A stretch of DNA of 51,971 bases from Phycisphaerales bacterium (GTDB lineage Bacteria; Planctomycetota; Phycisphaerae; Phycisphaerales; SM1A02): positions 1-51,971 of the forward strand of contig JAKVBU010000027.1 in the NCBI GenBank assembly GCA_022446885.1, given 5' to 3'. The notes beneath the pieces are model-generated. The model ran no database searches, was not told where the DNA came from, and saw only the letters and a list, made by a program, of their open reading frames with translations. Numbering within the stretch: the stretch's first letter is position 1; every line of letters begins with the position of its first letter. A program made the translations under genes and the position numbers. Positions 34,868-43,865 of the stretch are shown in pieces.

Positions 34868-35581
34868 ATGACCGAGATTCCAACCACCCCGGCCCAGCGA
34901 TTGCGAGCGATTGATCAGTCGCTGGGCGTGTCATTTCGGCCTGTAGCGGCCCAAACAACTGGCGGGCAATCCACCAGTTCCACAGCGGCGCCTGCGTCTC
35001 TTGAGTCGATCGAAGCGAAGGCCCAGCAAGCATTTCCATTCACAAATGGGCTGGCTTCTGCCAGCCAACTCGTATTCGGGGAAGGCAATCCCGAGGCCGA
35101 TTTGGTGTTTGTCGGCGAGGCCCCAGGGGCAGATGAAGATCGCACCGGGCGGCCCTTTGTCGGGGCAGCAGGGCAGAAACTCGATGAGATCATCGCTGCG
35201 ATGGGGCTACGTCGGGATGCCGTCTATATCTGCAATGTCCTCAAAGCCAGGCCACCCAAGAACCGGGCGCCCCTGCCAGATGAAATCGCAGCCTGCGCCC
35301 CCTTTCTGCATGCCCAGCTCCAATGCATTCAACCTGCTGCCATCGTCGCACTTGGCGGGCCGGCAGCGAAGTTTCTGCTGGACACCGATGAGGGCATTTC
35401 TCGCCTCCGGGGCCGCTGGGGTGCCTGGCGGAATCCTCAAACCGGCCATGACACGCCGGTGATGCCAACCTTCCACCCGGCCTATCTGCTGCGGCAGTAC
35501 ACACCCCAAGTGCGTGGGCAGGTGTGGCAAGACATGCAACAAGTCATGAAAAGGCTTGGACTTACGTCTGCCTCAAGCTAG
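34868..35581 (+). CDS. Family 4 uracil-DNA glycosylase lacking most Fe-S ligands
   Basis: The 237-residue product removes uracil from DNA by family assignment. It has the active-site motif GEAPGADED (83-91), FVGAAGQKLDEII and the late FHPAYLLR. Family 4 enzymes bind a [4Fe-4S] cluster with four cysteines: a CxxC before VFGEG, the Cys of KCRPP, and one about 16 residues later. Here the first two are absent (FPFTNGLASA), KCRPP reads KARPP (Ala127), and only Cys143 remains. Family 4 members without a cluster would be unusual. The N-terminal 50 residues are a Ser/Thr/Ala-rich linker. A strong terminator lies about 120 bases downstream. Confidence 0.9.
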   Translation: MTEIPTTPAQRLRAIDQSLGVSFRPVAAQTTGGQSTSSTAAPASLESIEAKAQQAFPFTNGLASASQLVFGEGNPEADLVFVGEAPGADEDRTGRPFVGAAGQKLDEIIAAMGLRRDAVYICNVLKARPPKNRAPLPDEIAACAPFLHAQLQCIQPAAIVALGGPAAKFLLDTDEGISRLRGRWGAWRNPQTGHDTPVMPTFHPAYLLRQYTPQVRGQVWQDMQQVMKRLGLTSASS

Positions 35582-35702
35582 ATTCGCGGTTCAGGACCGA
35601 AAAAAATGTGCCTGAGGTGCAACCGGGCCCGAAAACCGGCGAATACTCACATGCAACGAGGGCATTTGCCCGCCGGAGTTGCCCAAACAGCCCCCCCACA
35701 AG

Positions 35703-35746
35703 GAGCTCGTTTCACTGACGGTCAGTGGCGGGCTCTTTTTTTTTTT
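35703..35746 (+). terminator. Strong intrinsic terminator after the uracil-DNA glycosylase gene
   Basis: The inner stem CACTGAC/GTCAGTG closes on a single G and is flanked by GAGC/GCTC; eleven consecutive T follow (35736-35746). The 35582-35927 interval between two convergent genes contains this and no other supportable feature. Confidence 0.9.
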
Positions 35747-35927
35747 GCGCTCTTTGCGCTCCTCAATGCGACCTGTCTGTGCGGCTCCCGTTGGGCCCCT
35801 GAGGGCACTCGCCTCTGAGTTGCTTGCAGCGAGTGGGGTCTGAGCGTGGACCAGTTTGAGCACAGTGGCCGCTCACACGGGCCCACTGCTGTGTCGGGAC
35901 TGTTGTGCTCAGGCAGGCGTGTTGTGC

Positions 35928-36374
35928 TCAGGCGCGCGAGTCGATCCAGATGGTGACCGGCCCGTCGTTGACGAGTTCAACCTCCATGGATGCGCCGAAC
36001 CAACCGGTTTGCACGTTGACGCCGTGCGCCTCTCGAAGCTGCTTGATGAGCGCTTCAAGATGCGATCGGCCAACCTCTGGGTCGGCCGCTCGTACAAAGC
36101 TGGGCCTGAACCCCTTGCGGCAGTCGCCCGCCAATGTGAATTGCGACACAACGAGCATGGCATCGTCAGGGCCCATCGGTTGGTTCATTCGACCGGCATC
36201 GTCGGGAAAGATGCGCAGCCCCGCGAGCTTGTTGGCCATCCAGACCATGTCGCGTGGCTCGTCATCTCCCACGGCGCACACAAGCACCATCAGACCACGT
36301 CCGATCGAGGCGGAACGTTGCGGATCGTGCGTTCGCACAGTGGCACGCTGCACACGCTGCACGCAGGCGAGCAT
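35928..36374 (-). CDS. dtd: D-aminoacyl-tRNA deacylase
   Basis: The 148-residue DTD homodimer hydrolyses D-aminoacyl-tRNA and recycles mischarged tRNA in the cytoplasm. The catalytic motifs SQFTLAGDCRKGFRPSF and NDGPVTIWID correspond to the SQFTL and NxGPVT signatures, and the N terminus ACVQRVQRATV is typical. It begins four bases after the stop of the MEMO-like gene, so the two form an operon. Confidence 0.96.
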   Translation of the reverse strand: MLACVQRVQRATVRTHDPQRSASIGRGLMVLVCAVGDDEPRDMVWMANKLAGLRIFPDDAGRMNQPMGPDDAMLVVSQFTLAGDCRKGFRPSFVRAADPEVGRSHLEALIKQLREAHGVNVQTGWFGASMEVELVNDGPVTIWIDSRA

Positions 36375-36378
36375 GCGA

Positions 36379-37620
36379 TCAGCCGCCGCCAGCAGCGATG
36401 CCTGCAGCCGTGATCATGGCGCTGCCCTGATCGTCTACCAACTGCTGCCGATAGTCGATGAGTTCCAGTTCGGTTGGTTGCGTCAGCGCAAGCATCGTCT
36501 GGACGGCGCCGACACACGACCAGCGGGTTGGATTGCGGTGCCACTTGATGGCAGAGTCGAATGCCTCTGCATCACCTTGCAGCAGGGCGCCGATGAACTC
36601 ACGATCGTGGCGCTCCACATCGGTTTGGCGTGCTTCATCTACCGGTCGAGGCTCACCGAATCGAGGCCCGACGTGGCTCAGGTCGCCGGTGGCGATGACG
36701 AGCGTCTTGCCAGGTGCCTCGGCGAGAATCTGAGCTGCAACGGTGTTGAATCGGTCGGGTGTGACTCTGGCAGCTTCGTCATCGTCGATCGGGTCCTGCA
36801 GCGGATCGGGGAGCAGTACGCCCACCACCGGCACATCGCCGAGTGTCGCTGTGATCCAGGGTGCCTGCATTTCGGTGCCGTGATCTGCCAGATGATCGAG
36901 CTCATCTACCACGAGGCGATCGCCCAACTCGTTGACCAGTGCATCGATCACTGGTGTATCCGGCTCGAGCCGACCAAGGGGTGACTGCACGCCCGCTCGA
37001 GACAGCACCACGCCATCGCCAACCCCGTAGTGGTTGTTGCCCAGCAGAACGACCCGATCGGCACCAGTGTGTTTGGCGGCGTGATACACGGCCGCATAGA
37101 CCGGCCACATGACGTGGTGGTCCAGCCGGGGCGCAACAAGGCCACGCACAGGAAACTCGATCTCGGGGTCTTCGGTTTGTGAGAGCCAATCGTTGATCAG
37201 GCCGCCCACGTCATCCGTGTGCTGGCCGATCAAGCCGCCCTGTCGCAGCGGTAGAACGCCCTCCGTATGGACGGCCTGCTTTCGGTCCTCTTCCATCTTG
37301 GTGCAGGTGGGGCCCCACAGGAGGCCAACCTCGTCGAGCGACTGCACGAGTTTGAGCACCTGCTCCGGGTCGGCGCCACCATGCTGGGCAATCTGCTCGA
37401 TGGTCCATTCGCCGTTCAAATGGCCCAGAGCCTTCATGACCGGCGGGGCCACGACCATGGTTCGGTCGGCCAGACCAAGTGGATCACGCAGGGCGATGCC
37501 CTGTTGCTGGCCCTGCTGAACCGGCTGGGGCAGAATGCGGCGCAAATGTGGCCGGGCGATGTGCTCTGGAAGGCCCTCAAGGGCCGTCGAAGCGGGGATA
37601 TCGGACGAATCGTCAGGCAT
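36379..37620 (-). CDS. MEMO-family protein (AmmeMemoRadiSam component B) with N-terminal extension
   Basis: The C-terminal two thirds (from about residue 145) matches the MEMO1 family, a metal-binding fold related to extradiol dioxygenases: LLGNNHY, LDHLADHGTEMQAPWI, ATGDLSHVGPRFG and a Cys-containing loop supply conserved histidines and an aspartate. The N-terminal 140 residues contain a winged-helix-like segment (WTIEQIAQHGGADPEQVLKLVQSLDEVGLL) that is unusual for MEMO proteins. The ATG at 37620 follows GGAG by six bases; another at 37626 is two codons earlier. Its biochemical role is unknown. dtd follows four bases later. The radical-SAM and AMMECR1 partners are not in the window. Confidence 0.85.
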   Translation of the reverse strand: MPDDSSDIPASTALEGLPEHIARPHLRRILPQPVQQGQQQGIALRDPLGLADRTMVVAPPVMKALGHLNGEWTIEQIAQHGGADPEQVLKLVQSLDEVGLLWGPTCTKMEEDRKQAVHTEGVLPLRQGGLIGQHTDDVGGLINDWLSQTEDPEIEFPVRGLVAPRLDHHVMWPVYAAVYHAAKHTGADRVVLLGNNHYGVGDGVVLSRAGVQSPLGRLEPDTPVIDALVNELGDRLVVDELDHLADHGTEMQAPWITATLGDVPVVGVLLPDPLQDPIDDDEAARVTPDRFNTVAAQILAEAPGKTLVIATGDLSHVGPRFGEPRPVDEARQTDVERHDREFIGALLQGDAEAFDSAIKWHRNPTRWSCVGAVQTMLALTQPTELELIDYRQQLVDDQGSAMITAAGIAAGGG

Positions 37621-37843
37621 TGTCATCTCCGAGTGAAGGTGGGCAGGGTATCACCCCGATTCCCTCCTTCTGGGCGGCAATAGGAGGCTGCCGGGGCCGT
37701 TTCGCTTGTGCGCAAGAGGTCCACCCACAGCCCGTCCAAGGGTACACTCATCGACCCGGCCTTCCGCCCAATGGGGCCACCGGGTTCCAATCAGATTCCC
37801 GATCAGGGTGCTGGGGGAAACAGCACCTCGGAGACCACGACCG

Positions 37844-39574
37844 ATGCATCGACTGCTCACCAACTCACTGTGCCTCGGGGCCATTGCCCTGGCTGTGGCG
37901 CTCAATGGCATGAGTGCCTCTGCCTTGGCTCAGGCCGCCCCAGAGCCTCCGGGCAAGGGTGATCCGGTCAAACCTCAGCCAGTCAAGCCCCAGCCGGTGA
38001 AGCCAGCTCCGCCTGTAGCCACACCCGGCAAGGCCGGCCCAGCGATTCCTCCGGGATTGGTGCGGCCAGGTGCGGCCGGGGGCTCTCAGGCTGCGGTGCC
38101 GACCAAGCCGCAGGTGATTCTCGCTGAGCCTCCGGCGATCGAGTTGGGTGAGTTCTCCACATCAGAGACCAAGGCCGGCAGCGTCACGCTGACCAACAGC
38201 TCTGATGAACCGGTCACCGTTCGCAGCGCCAAGGCATCTTGCGGATGCACCACTGCTGACTTCAAGCGCAACACCGTGCTTGGTCCCGGTGAGTCCACCG
38301 AGGTAACTGTGCGAATGAAGGGTGGCCCGACGGCTCGTGTTCTCAACAAGACCGTGACCTTCACAATTGACGGCTATCCCCAACTCAAGGTGCCGGTGAA
38401 GGGCAAGTCCATTTTGTACGTGGACATGAAGCCCAAGAAGATCGGAACCGAGCTCAACCCTGACGGCAAGATCGTGCTGGAGTCCATCGACGGCAAGCCG
38501 TTCAAGATCACGTCGGCCAATCCGCCCGTCATCGATGGCATCACAGAAGAAGCCAAGGCCAAGCACGAGGTTCACATCGACTGGGATCGCTTCTTCGACG
38601 AGGCTCGGAATGCCCGGATGACGTTCTATTACGATCACCCGCTGTGCGATCAGTACTACACGATCGTCGCTCTGACCCGCGAGCAGCGCACCGCCCTCAA
38701 CGAGAAGATTCGCGGGGACAAGCTCAAGAACGGCCAAGGGCCGCAGGCAGGCCCCAAGCCGCCGCCAGTCGCTCGTAACAACGACCTCGCCTCCATGGTT
38801 GCCACCGGAAACGTTTCGGGCGCCAAGGCTCGTCTGGAAGCGGGCGAGTCGGCCGATGCCACCGACGGCAATGGGCTGTCGATGCTGGCGATCGCGGGCA
38901 AAGAGGGCAATGTTGAGATGATCGAATTGCTGCTCGACAAGGGCGCCGATGTCGACGTGCGTGATCGTGTCGGTCGCACGCCCCTGATGCACGCAGGAAC
39001 ATCTCGTAGCCCCGAAGCGATCCGCCTCTTTATCGATCGCGGCGCCGATGTGAATGCCCGCGACAGTTTCATTGGTGGCCCGCTGTCATGGACCTCCGGC
39101 TTCGGCACGGCCGAGTCGGTGCAGGATCTACTTGATGCCGGAGCGCAGGTGGAGACCATCAGTGGTGCCACCGGCTACACGCCATTGATCTGGGCATCAG
39201 GCTTCGGTGATCCCGAGTCGGTGCCGATGCTGCTTGAGGCTGGCGCCAACATCGAGGCCAAGGGCTCGATCGAAGGCAACACGGCGCTCATGCATGCGTC
39301 CAAGACCGGCAAGATTGAAGCCATGCGAACGCTGTTGGAAGCAGGCGCTGACAAGTCGGCTCGCAACAGTCTCGGCCAAACGGCGCTGCTGGTTTCCGCA
39401 GCCCACCCAGCCGGATCGCGTGAGAAGATCGAACTCTTGCTCGATTCGGGCTGTGACATTTCAGCCGTCGATAACAGCGGCCGCTCAGTGCTCGATCTGG
39501 CCAAGGCCCGCACAGATGCGGGTTCAGCAGCCGTGGTGGCTCTGTTGGAAGAGCGCATGCCAAAGAGCGAGTGA
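37844..39574 (+). CDS. Exported DUF1573-ankyrin repeat fusion protein
   Basis: From the ATG at 37844 the 576-residue product begins with a signal peptide (residues 1-28) and a Pro/Lys linker containing repeats of KPQPV. DUF1573, an Ig-like fold, covers about 85-185 (FSTSETKAGSVTLTNSSDEPV, SCGCTT). After a 140-residue region come at least six ankyrin repeats to near the end (IELLLDKGADVDVRDRVGRTPL and following). Combining DUF1573 with ankyrins on the outside of the membrane is unusual; a scaffolding or binding role is inferred. A 7-bp hairpin (37807-37827) lies in the leader. A terminator follows the gene. Confidence 0.85.
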   Translation: MHRLLTNSLCLGAIALAVALNGMSASALAQAAPEPPGKGDPVKPQPVKPQPVKPAPPVATPGKAGPAIPPGLVRPGAAGGSQAAVPTKPQVILAEPPAIELGEFSTSETKAGSVTLTNSSDEPVTVRSAKASCGCTTADFKRNTVLGPGESTEVTVRMKGGPTARVLNKTVTFTIDGYPQLKVPVKGKSILYVDMKPKKIGTELNPDGKIVLESIDGKPFKITSANPPVIDGITEEAKAKHEVHIDWDRFFDEARNARMTFYYDHPLCDQYYTIVALTREQRTALNEKIRGDKLKNGQGPQAGPKPPPVARNNDLASMVATGNVSGAKARLEAGESADATDGNGLSMLAIAGKEGNVEMIELLLDKGADVDVRDRVGRTPLMHAGTSRSPEAIRLFIDRGADVNARDSFIGGPLSWTSGFGTAESVQDLLDAGAQVETISGATGYTPLIWASGFGDPESVPMLLEAGANIEAKGSIEGNTALMHASKTGKIEAMRTLLEAGADKSARNSLGQTALLVSAAHPAGSREKIELLLDSGCDISAVDNSGRSVLDLAKARTDAGSAAVVALLEERMPKSE

Positions 39575-39598
39575 CGCTCAGTTGAGTTCAATCCACGT

Positions 39599-39636
39599 CG
39601 CCGGCGGATTCGATCCGCCGGCGGCGTTTGCTTTTT
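39599..39636 (+). terminator. Intrinsic terminator after the DUF1573-ankyrin gene
   Basis: A perfect 11-bp stem (39599-39609 with 39613-39623) with a three-base loop is followed by GCGTTTGCTTTTT. Confidence 0.85.
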
Positions 39637-39666
39637 GGGGTATGGCCTCTTGGCCGCGAGGGGCTC

Positions 39667-39672
39667 TACAAT
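39667..39672 (+). promoter_or_regulatory. -10 element of the M32 carboxypeptidase gene, leaderless geometry
   Basis: TACAAT, a near-perfect -10, ends six bases before the ATG at 39679 and leaves no room for a leader. No -35 is evident. Confidence 0.55.
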
Positions 39673-39678
39673 TCAGGG

Positions 39679-41208
39679 ATGACCACAGCCACCACAACAA
39701 ACAGTGCGGCCTGGACTTCGCTCGCCGAGGCGTCCCGCCGCTGGAACACAATCAACTCCATCGCTTCTCTCCTGCATTGGGACCAGGAGACGAAGATGCC
39801 GTCCAAGGCGATCGACCATCGTGGACGGCAGGTGTCGCTGCTGGCCCGCATGGGGCACGAAGAGGCGACGAGTGAGCGGGTGGGCGACTTGATCAGCGCG
39901 TGTGAAGACGACGCGGCCGTGTCAGATGATCCGGATGCCGCCGTAAATGTGGAGCGGCTGCGTCGCGACTATGACCGTGCGACACGCATTCCAGCATCTC
40001 TGGTGGGAGAAGAAGCTGAGTTGGCAACGCAGGCCCAGCACCATTGGGCGAAGGCTCGCGGGAGTAACGACTTCGGGGCATTTGAGCCGTGGTTGACCAA
40101 GGTGATCGATCTGATGCGTCGCAAGGCTGAGTGTTTCGGCTGGGATGATGGCTGCGAGCCATGGGATGCGCTGGCGGAAGACTACGAGCCTGGCTGCACG
40201 GCGGCATGGGTGGAGTCGGTGTTCACGCCATTGCGTGAGCGGCTGCAGGGCTTGCTCGATCGAGTCATGGGTTCACCAACGCCGCCGAGCAACGCTTTCA
40301 ATGAGGTGTGCCTGCCTGTCGATGCGCAGGAGCGATTCGTGCGGCTGATTGCAGATCGCATTGGCTTTGACTTTGATCGGGGGCGCTTGGACACATCGAC
40401 CCATCCCTTCTGCAGTGGGTTCCATCCCACCGATGTGCGCATTACGACGCGATTCCATGAGAACAATCTCAATGACGCCATCGGATCGACCATGCACGAG
40501 TGCGGGCACGGCATCTACGAGCAGGGGCTCCGCAGTGACATGGCCGGGTTGCCGCTGGGTACGTCTGTGTCGCTTGGCATTCACGAGTCGCAAAGCCGAA
40601 TGTGGGAGAACCAGGTCGGTCGTAGTGAGTCGTTCTGGCGATGGTGCCATGGGGAGTTGCGACGGGAGTTTGGCGATGCTGTCGCCCACCTGTCGTTCGA
40701 AGATGTCTACGGTGGGGCCAACATCGTGCGGGCCGATCTCATTCGTGTGGAGGCCGATGAAGCCACCTACAACATGCACATCATGATTCGCTTCGAGTTG
40801 GAGCGGGCCATGCTCAGGGGTGATCTGGAGGCGGCCGACGTGCCTGGGGCGTGGAACGAGCGGTACCGCGAGTATCTGGGTGTTGAAGTGCCAGATGATG
40901 CTCGCGGCTGCATGCAGGACATTCACTGGTCAATGTGTGCGATGGGCTACTTCCCGACCTACACGCTGGGCAATCTCTATTCGGCCCAGTTGTACGAGGC
41001 TGCTTGTCGAGCGGTGCCGGATCTGGAAGCGGGCTATGCAGAAGGTGTGTTCGAGCCGCTGCGTGTTTGGCTCAACGACAATGTGCATGTGCATGGCCGC
41101 CGCTATCAGGCTGCTCAATTGTGTGAAGTTGCTACCGGTGCACCTTTGAGTGCGGATCCTCTGATGCGGCACTTGGAGCAGAAGCTCTCAGCAATCTACG
41201 GGCTGTGA
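39679..41208 (+). CDS. M32-family metallocarboxypeptidase
   Basis: The 509-residue product is a zinc-dependent carboxypeptidase of family M32 (Taq/Pfu type), cytoplasmic and usually homodimeric. The zinc site HECGH is at 273-277 in STMHECGHGIYEQG, with SLGIHESQSRMWENQVGRS and IRVEADEATYNMHIMIRFE as further family motifs. The start at 39679 lies six bases after a TACAAT box and begins the first conserved helix properly; the upstream frame (to 39628) overlaps the preceding terminator. It is a single gene, convergent with the DegP-like protease. Confidence 0.95.
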   Translation: MTTATTTNSAAWTSLAEASRRWNTINSIASLLHWDQETKMPSKAIDHRGRQVSLLARMGHEEATSERVGDLISACEDDAAVSDDPDAAVNVERLRRDYDRATRIPASLVGEEAELATQAQHHWAKARGSNDFGAFEPWLTKVIDLMRRKAECFGWDDGCEPWDALAEDYEPGCTAAWVESVFTPLRERLQGLLDRVMGSPTPPSNAFNEVCLPVDAQERFVRLIADRIGFDFDRGRLDTSTHPFCSGFHPTDVRITTRFHENNLNDAIGSTMHECGHGIYEQGLRSDMAGLPLGTSVSLGIHESQSRMWENQVGRSESFWRWCHGELRREFGDAVAHLSFEDVYGGANIVRADLIRVEADEATYNMHIMIRFELERAMLRGDLEAADVPGAWNERYREYLGVEVPDDARGCMQDIHWSMCAMGYFPTYTLGNLYSAQLYEAACRAVPDLEAGYAEGVFEPLRVWLNDNVHVHGRRYQAAQLCEVATGAPLSADPLMRHLEQKLSAIYGL

Positions 41209-41439
41209 TTCGGGGGGCGTCGCGGCGGTGTCCGTGACTCCTCTTGTGCGTGCTGGCGATGTTCGCGGAGTGATCTGCCTGCCTGGCAGGCTCCCTCTTT
41301 CAGCAGATGTCTGTGCGAATGTGGCTGTCTGACTGTAGGCGCCCGTGACCTGTTCAGTGGCTGACTTGTCGTGGAAACTGGTGCAAGGCTGAGGTTGCTG
41401 CGGCCCCGCTCGACGGTGGCGAGGCGGTGGTGGGGGCAG

Positions 41440-41452
41440 GTGATGGGTGTCG
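41440..41452 (+). repeat. GGACACCC repeat, single degenerate copy (site 8)
   Basis: One plus-orientation core (GTGATGGGTGTCG) lies in the 277-base convergent gap between the M32 peptidase and the serine protease. Its outer flank is AACATTGAG. Nothing else is recognisable in the gap. Confidence 0.5.
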
Positions 41453-41485
41453 AACATTGAGTGCACATGTTCGTGGTGATTCAGT

Positions 41486-42541
41486 TCAACGGCGAGGGCG
41501 CTGTTGCATCGTGACATTGAACGTCCGGTTTATGCCGCTGCGGCGCAGGCGAATTGGGTAGGTCCGGCCCGGCTGAAGCAGTGCGACGACGTGCCGTAGA
41601 TCTTCGCTGTCGAGGATGGGGCGTTCATCGATGGTCTCGATGATGTCGCCCATGCGTAGGCCCGCTTGATGTGCTGGAGAGTCAGGTACAACGCGGGTGA
41701 GGATGCACGCATCGGCATTGGTTGATTCGTCGTAGTGGTCGTTCGACAGGACGCCAAGCCAGCCTCGGGTAGCTCGGCCGGTGTTGATTATTGAGTCGGT
41801 GATGCGTTGCACCGTTTCGCCCGGAATGGCGAATCCCACGCCGCTGCCGTTGCCGGTCAACGATCGAATGGCCACGTTGAGGCCGATGACGCGGCCGTGG
41901 AGATCGACGAGTGGTCCGCCGCTGTTGCCGGGGTTGATGGCGGCGTCGGTCTGGATGAGGTGTTCGTATTCGCTGATGCCAAGCCGCGTGCGACCAGTGG
42001 CGCTGATGATGCCTGCAGTGACGGTTTGGTCGAGACCAAAGGGGCTGCCCACGGCGAGGACCCACTGGCCCACACGGGCGCTATCGGGGTCTGCGAAACG
42101 GGCTGCTGGTGGGCGGGCGGCGTCTATCTGAAGGACGGCCAGATCGGTGGGGGTATCGCGGCCGATGAGGCGTGCGCGGTGGCGGCGTCCGTCGTCGGTC
42201 TCGATCACGACCAGGGTGGCGCCTTTGATGACGTGGGCATTGGTGACGATGTGTCCCTCGTCGGAGATCACGAGCCCGGTGGCGTAACCCTGGAGGGGGT
42301 CGTCTGCGTCGAGCAGATTGGATGGGCGGGCGTGGCCGGGGCGGGCGACCCCGACGCGTACCACCGATGGGCGGATGATGCTCGAGCCATGCTCAAAGGC
42401 GATGGCGAGTTGGTCGGCTGCTGAGATGGCGGCCTGAACGGCAGGTGGAGGCGGGGCGGCGGAGGGCTCACTCGCGGGGGTGGCTGCAGATCCACCCAGC
42501 AGGGCGAGGGTGCTGGCGAGAGCGGTTCCGGGGAGGGGCAT
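41486..42541 (-). CDS. Periplasmic DegP/HtrA-like serine protease
   Basis: From the ATG at 42541 the product is 351 residues: signal peptide (1-21), Pro/Ala linker, trypsin-like domain and one C-terminal PDZ domain (about 260-345). The catalytic triad is His103 (TNAHV), Asp133 (PTDLAVL) and Ser207 (NPGNSGGP). It has only one PDZ, as in DegS. An upstream frame to 42637 would cross repeat cluster 9 and is discarded. It follows anmK on the same strand after cluster 9, which may separate the units. Confidence 0.92.
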   Translation of the reverse strand: MPLPGTALASTLALLGGSAATPASEPSAAPPPPAVQAAISAADQLAIAFEHGSSIIRPSVVRVGVARPGHARPSNLLDADDPLQGYATGLVISDEGHIVTNAHVIKGATLVVIETDDGRRHRARLIGRDTPTDLAVLQIDAARPPAARFADPDSARVGQWVLAVGSPFGLDQTVTAGIISATGRTRLGISEYEHLIQTDAAINPGNSGGPLVDLHGRVIGLNVAIRSLTGNGSGVGFAIPGETVQRITDSIINTGRATRGWLGVLSNDHYDESTNADACILTRVVPDSPAHQAGLRMGDIIETIDERPILDSEDLRHVVALLQPGRTYPIRLRRSGINRTFNVTMQQRPRR

Positions 42542-42623
42542 CGTGGTGCTACGGGGCGACCTGTCGGGAGGATCGCGCTGTGCTGGGAATCTGCTGACAC
42601 TGCTGATTCTGCCCTGCTGATTC

Positions 42624-42699
42624 TGGACACCCATCAATCTTGGCTGAAGCCCCTTGGCGGCCTATCAAAGCGGGGAATCATCTGATTGATGGGTGTCCA
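42624..42699. repeat. GGACACCC repeat cluster 9: 76-bp unit with 16-bp terminal inverted repeats
   Basis: A perfect inverted repeat of 16 bp (TGGACACCCATCAATC at 42624-42639 with its complement at 42684-42699) bounds a 44-base interior. The left outer module is tandemly duplicated (AGAATCAGCA on the minus strand, 42605-42623). The unit is nearly identical to the one at 44935-45009. Confidence 0.85.
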
Positions 42700-42728
42700 C
42701 TATTGGCCTCAACACTGGCCTCGGGGAT

Positions 42729-43865
42729 TTAGAGCATCGGGCGCATCCAGAGGCTCCCCGGCATGGGACCAGGGCTACGACCAGTGACCTGAACCAAAGA
42801 CGGAGCAACGCCGTCCAATTCAAGCAGGCCAAGCGTGGCCATTGCCGCCGCCTCTCTTGCCGGGGCGTTCGGGTACATCTCTACCGGCCGCGGGGATGCC
42901 TCCTTGATCGTTTGAACCAACGCAACATGGTGCATCGAGCCACCGGCCAGCAGCAGCGGACCATCACCAAGTTTGCTCGCCTCTATGCCGATGATCGTCC
43001 CCAAGACCATCGCCAGCGTGGCGGCAGCGTGCTCGGGTGGAATGCCTTGAAGTGAGTCCAGCACATCATCATGGATGTCGGCTTGTCCCATTGCAGTTTT
43101 GCCTGCGGTTCGACTCACCAACGTACCCAAGAGCAACCTGGCCAAAGGCGCATCTGGTGTGCCGGACATTGCAGCGGCTCCATCCTTGTCAAAGGGCACC
43201 CCCAGGCGTGTGCTAGCGAGCGTGTTGAGCAGATGATTGCAAGGCGTCAGATCTCGCCCAGCCACCGAGTCGACATGGCGGTTCGACCCCAGGGCGGTCG
43301 CATTGGCGAATCCGCCAAGGTTGACAATGACGCAGGGCGCCAAATGGCGACAGGCGATCCAGTCAGTCAGTGGAGTCAGCGGAGCCCCTGAGCCCCCACG
43401 AGACATGTCGCCCAGCCGCTGACCAGTCACGGCAGGCACTTGGAACGCCGCGACGATTGGGGCGAGATTGATGAGCTGCCAGGTTGATGAAGGGCCATGG
43501 TGCACGGTCTGCCCATGCACAGCGATGCAGGTCAACTCTGGCAGATCGCCCAGTTCCCTGATGGCTTCAACGATCTGCTCTGCAAGCAGGTTCCCTGCTT
43601 CCGCGATCGCCTCGGCACGAACCCGCTGGCCGGCGGCAAGCAATCTGAGCGTGTGGGCGCTGGCGCCCATTGGTGTGTGGGCGTGCGTCACCGTTTCGAC
43701 CTCGAGGTCCAGGCCACGATTGTTGCCCCTGATCAGGGCTGCGTCGATGCCGTCCAAGCTGGTGCCTGTCATCACGCCCACGGCGAACCGCTCCGAGGGT
43801 GATTCTGGTACAACTCCGCCGTCAAAGGCGTCGATCGGTGCCTGGAGATCAGTGGACATGGGCAT
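42729..43865 (-). CDS. anmK: Anhydro-N-acetylmuramic acid kinase
   Basis: The 378-residue enzyme phosphorylates and opens 1,6-anhydro-MurNAc from peptidoglycan recycling to give MurNAc 6-phosphate. The N-terminal ATP-phosphate motif [11 protein letters not shown] (31-41) is typical; [25 protein letters not shown] and LLAGG follow the ASKHA pattern. Two ATG codons at 43865 and 43859 are possible starts. They overlap head to head with the start codons of the divergent decarboxylase gene. It supports peptidoglycan turnover in this organism. The downstream MurQ etherase is not nearby. Confidence 0.94.
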   Translation of the reverse strand: MPMSTDLQAPIDAFDGGVVPESPSERFAVGVMTGTSLDGIDAALIRGNNRGLDLEVETVTHAHTPMGASAHTLRLLAAGQRVRAEAIAEAGNLLAEQIVEAIRELGDLPELTCIAVHGQTVHHGPSSTWQLINLAPIVAAFQVPAVTGQRLGDMSRGGSGAPLTPLTDWIACRHLAPCVIVNLGGFANATALGSNRHVDSVAGRDLTPCNHLLNTLASTRLGVPFDKDGAAAMSGTPDAPLARLLLGTLVSRTAGKTAMGQADIHDDVLDSLQGIPPEHAAATLAMVLGTIIGIEASKLGDGPLLLAGGSMHHVALVQTIKEASPRPVEMYPNAPAREAAAMATLGLLELDGVAPSLVQVTGRSPGPMPGSLWMRPML

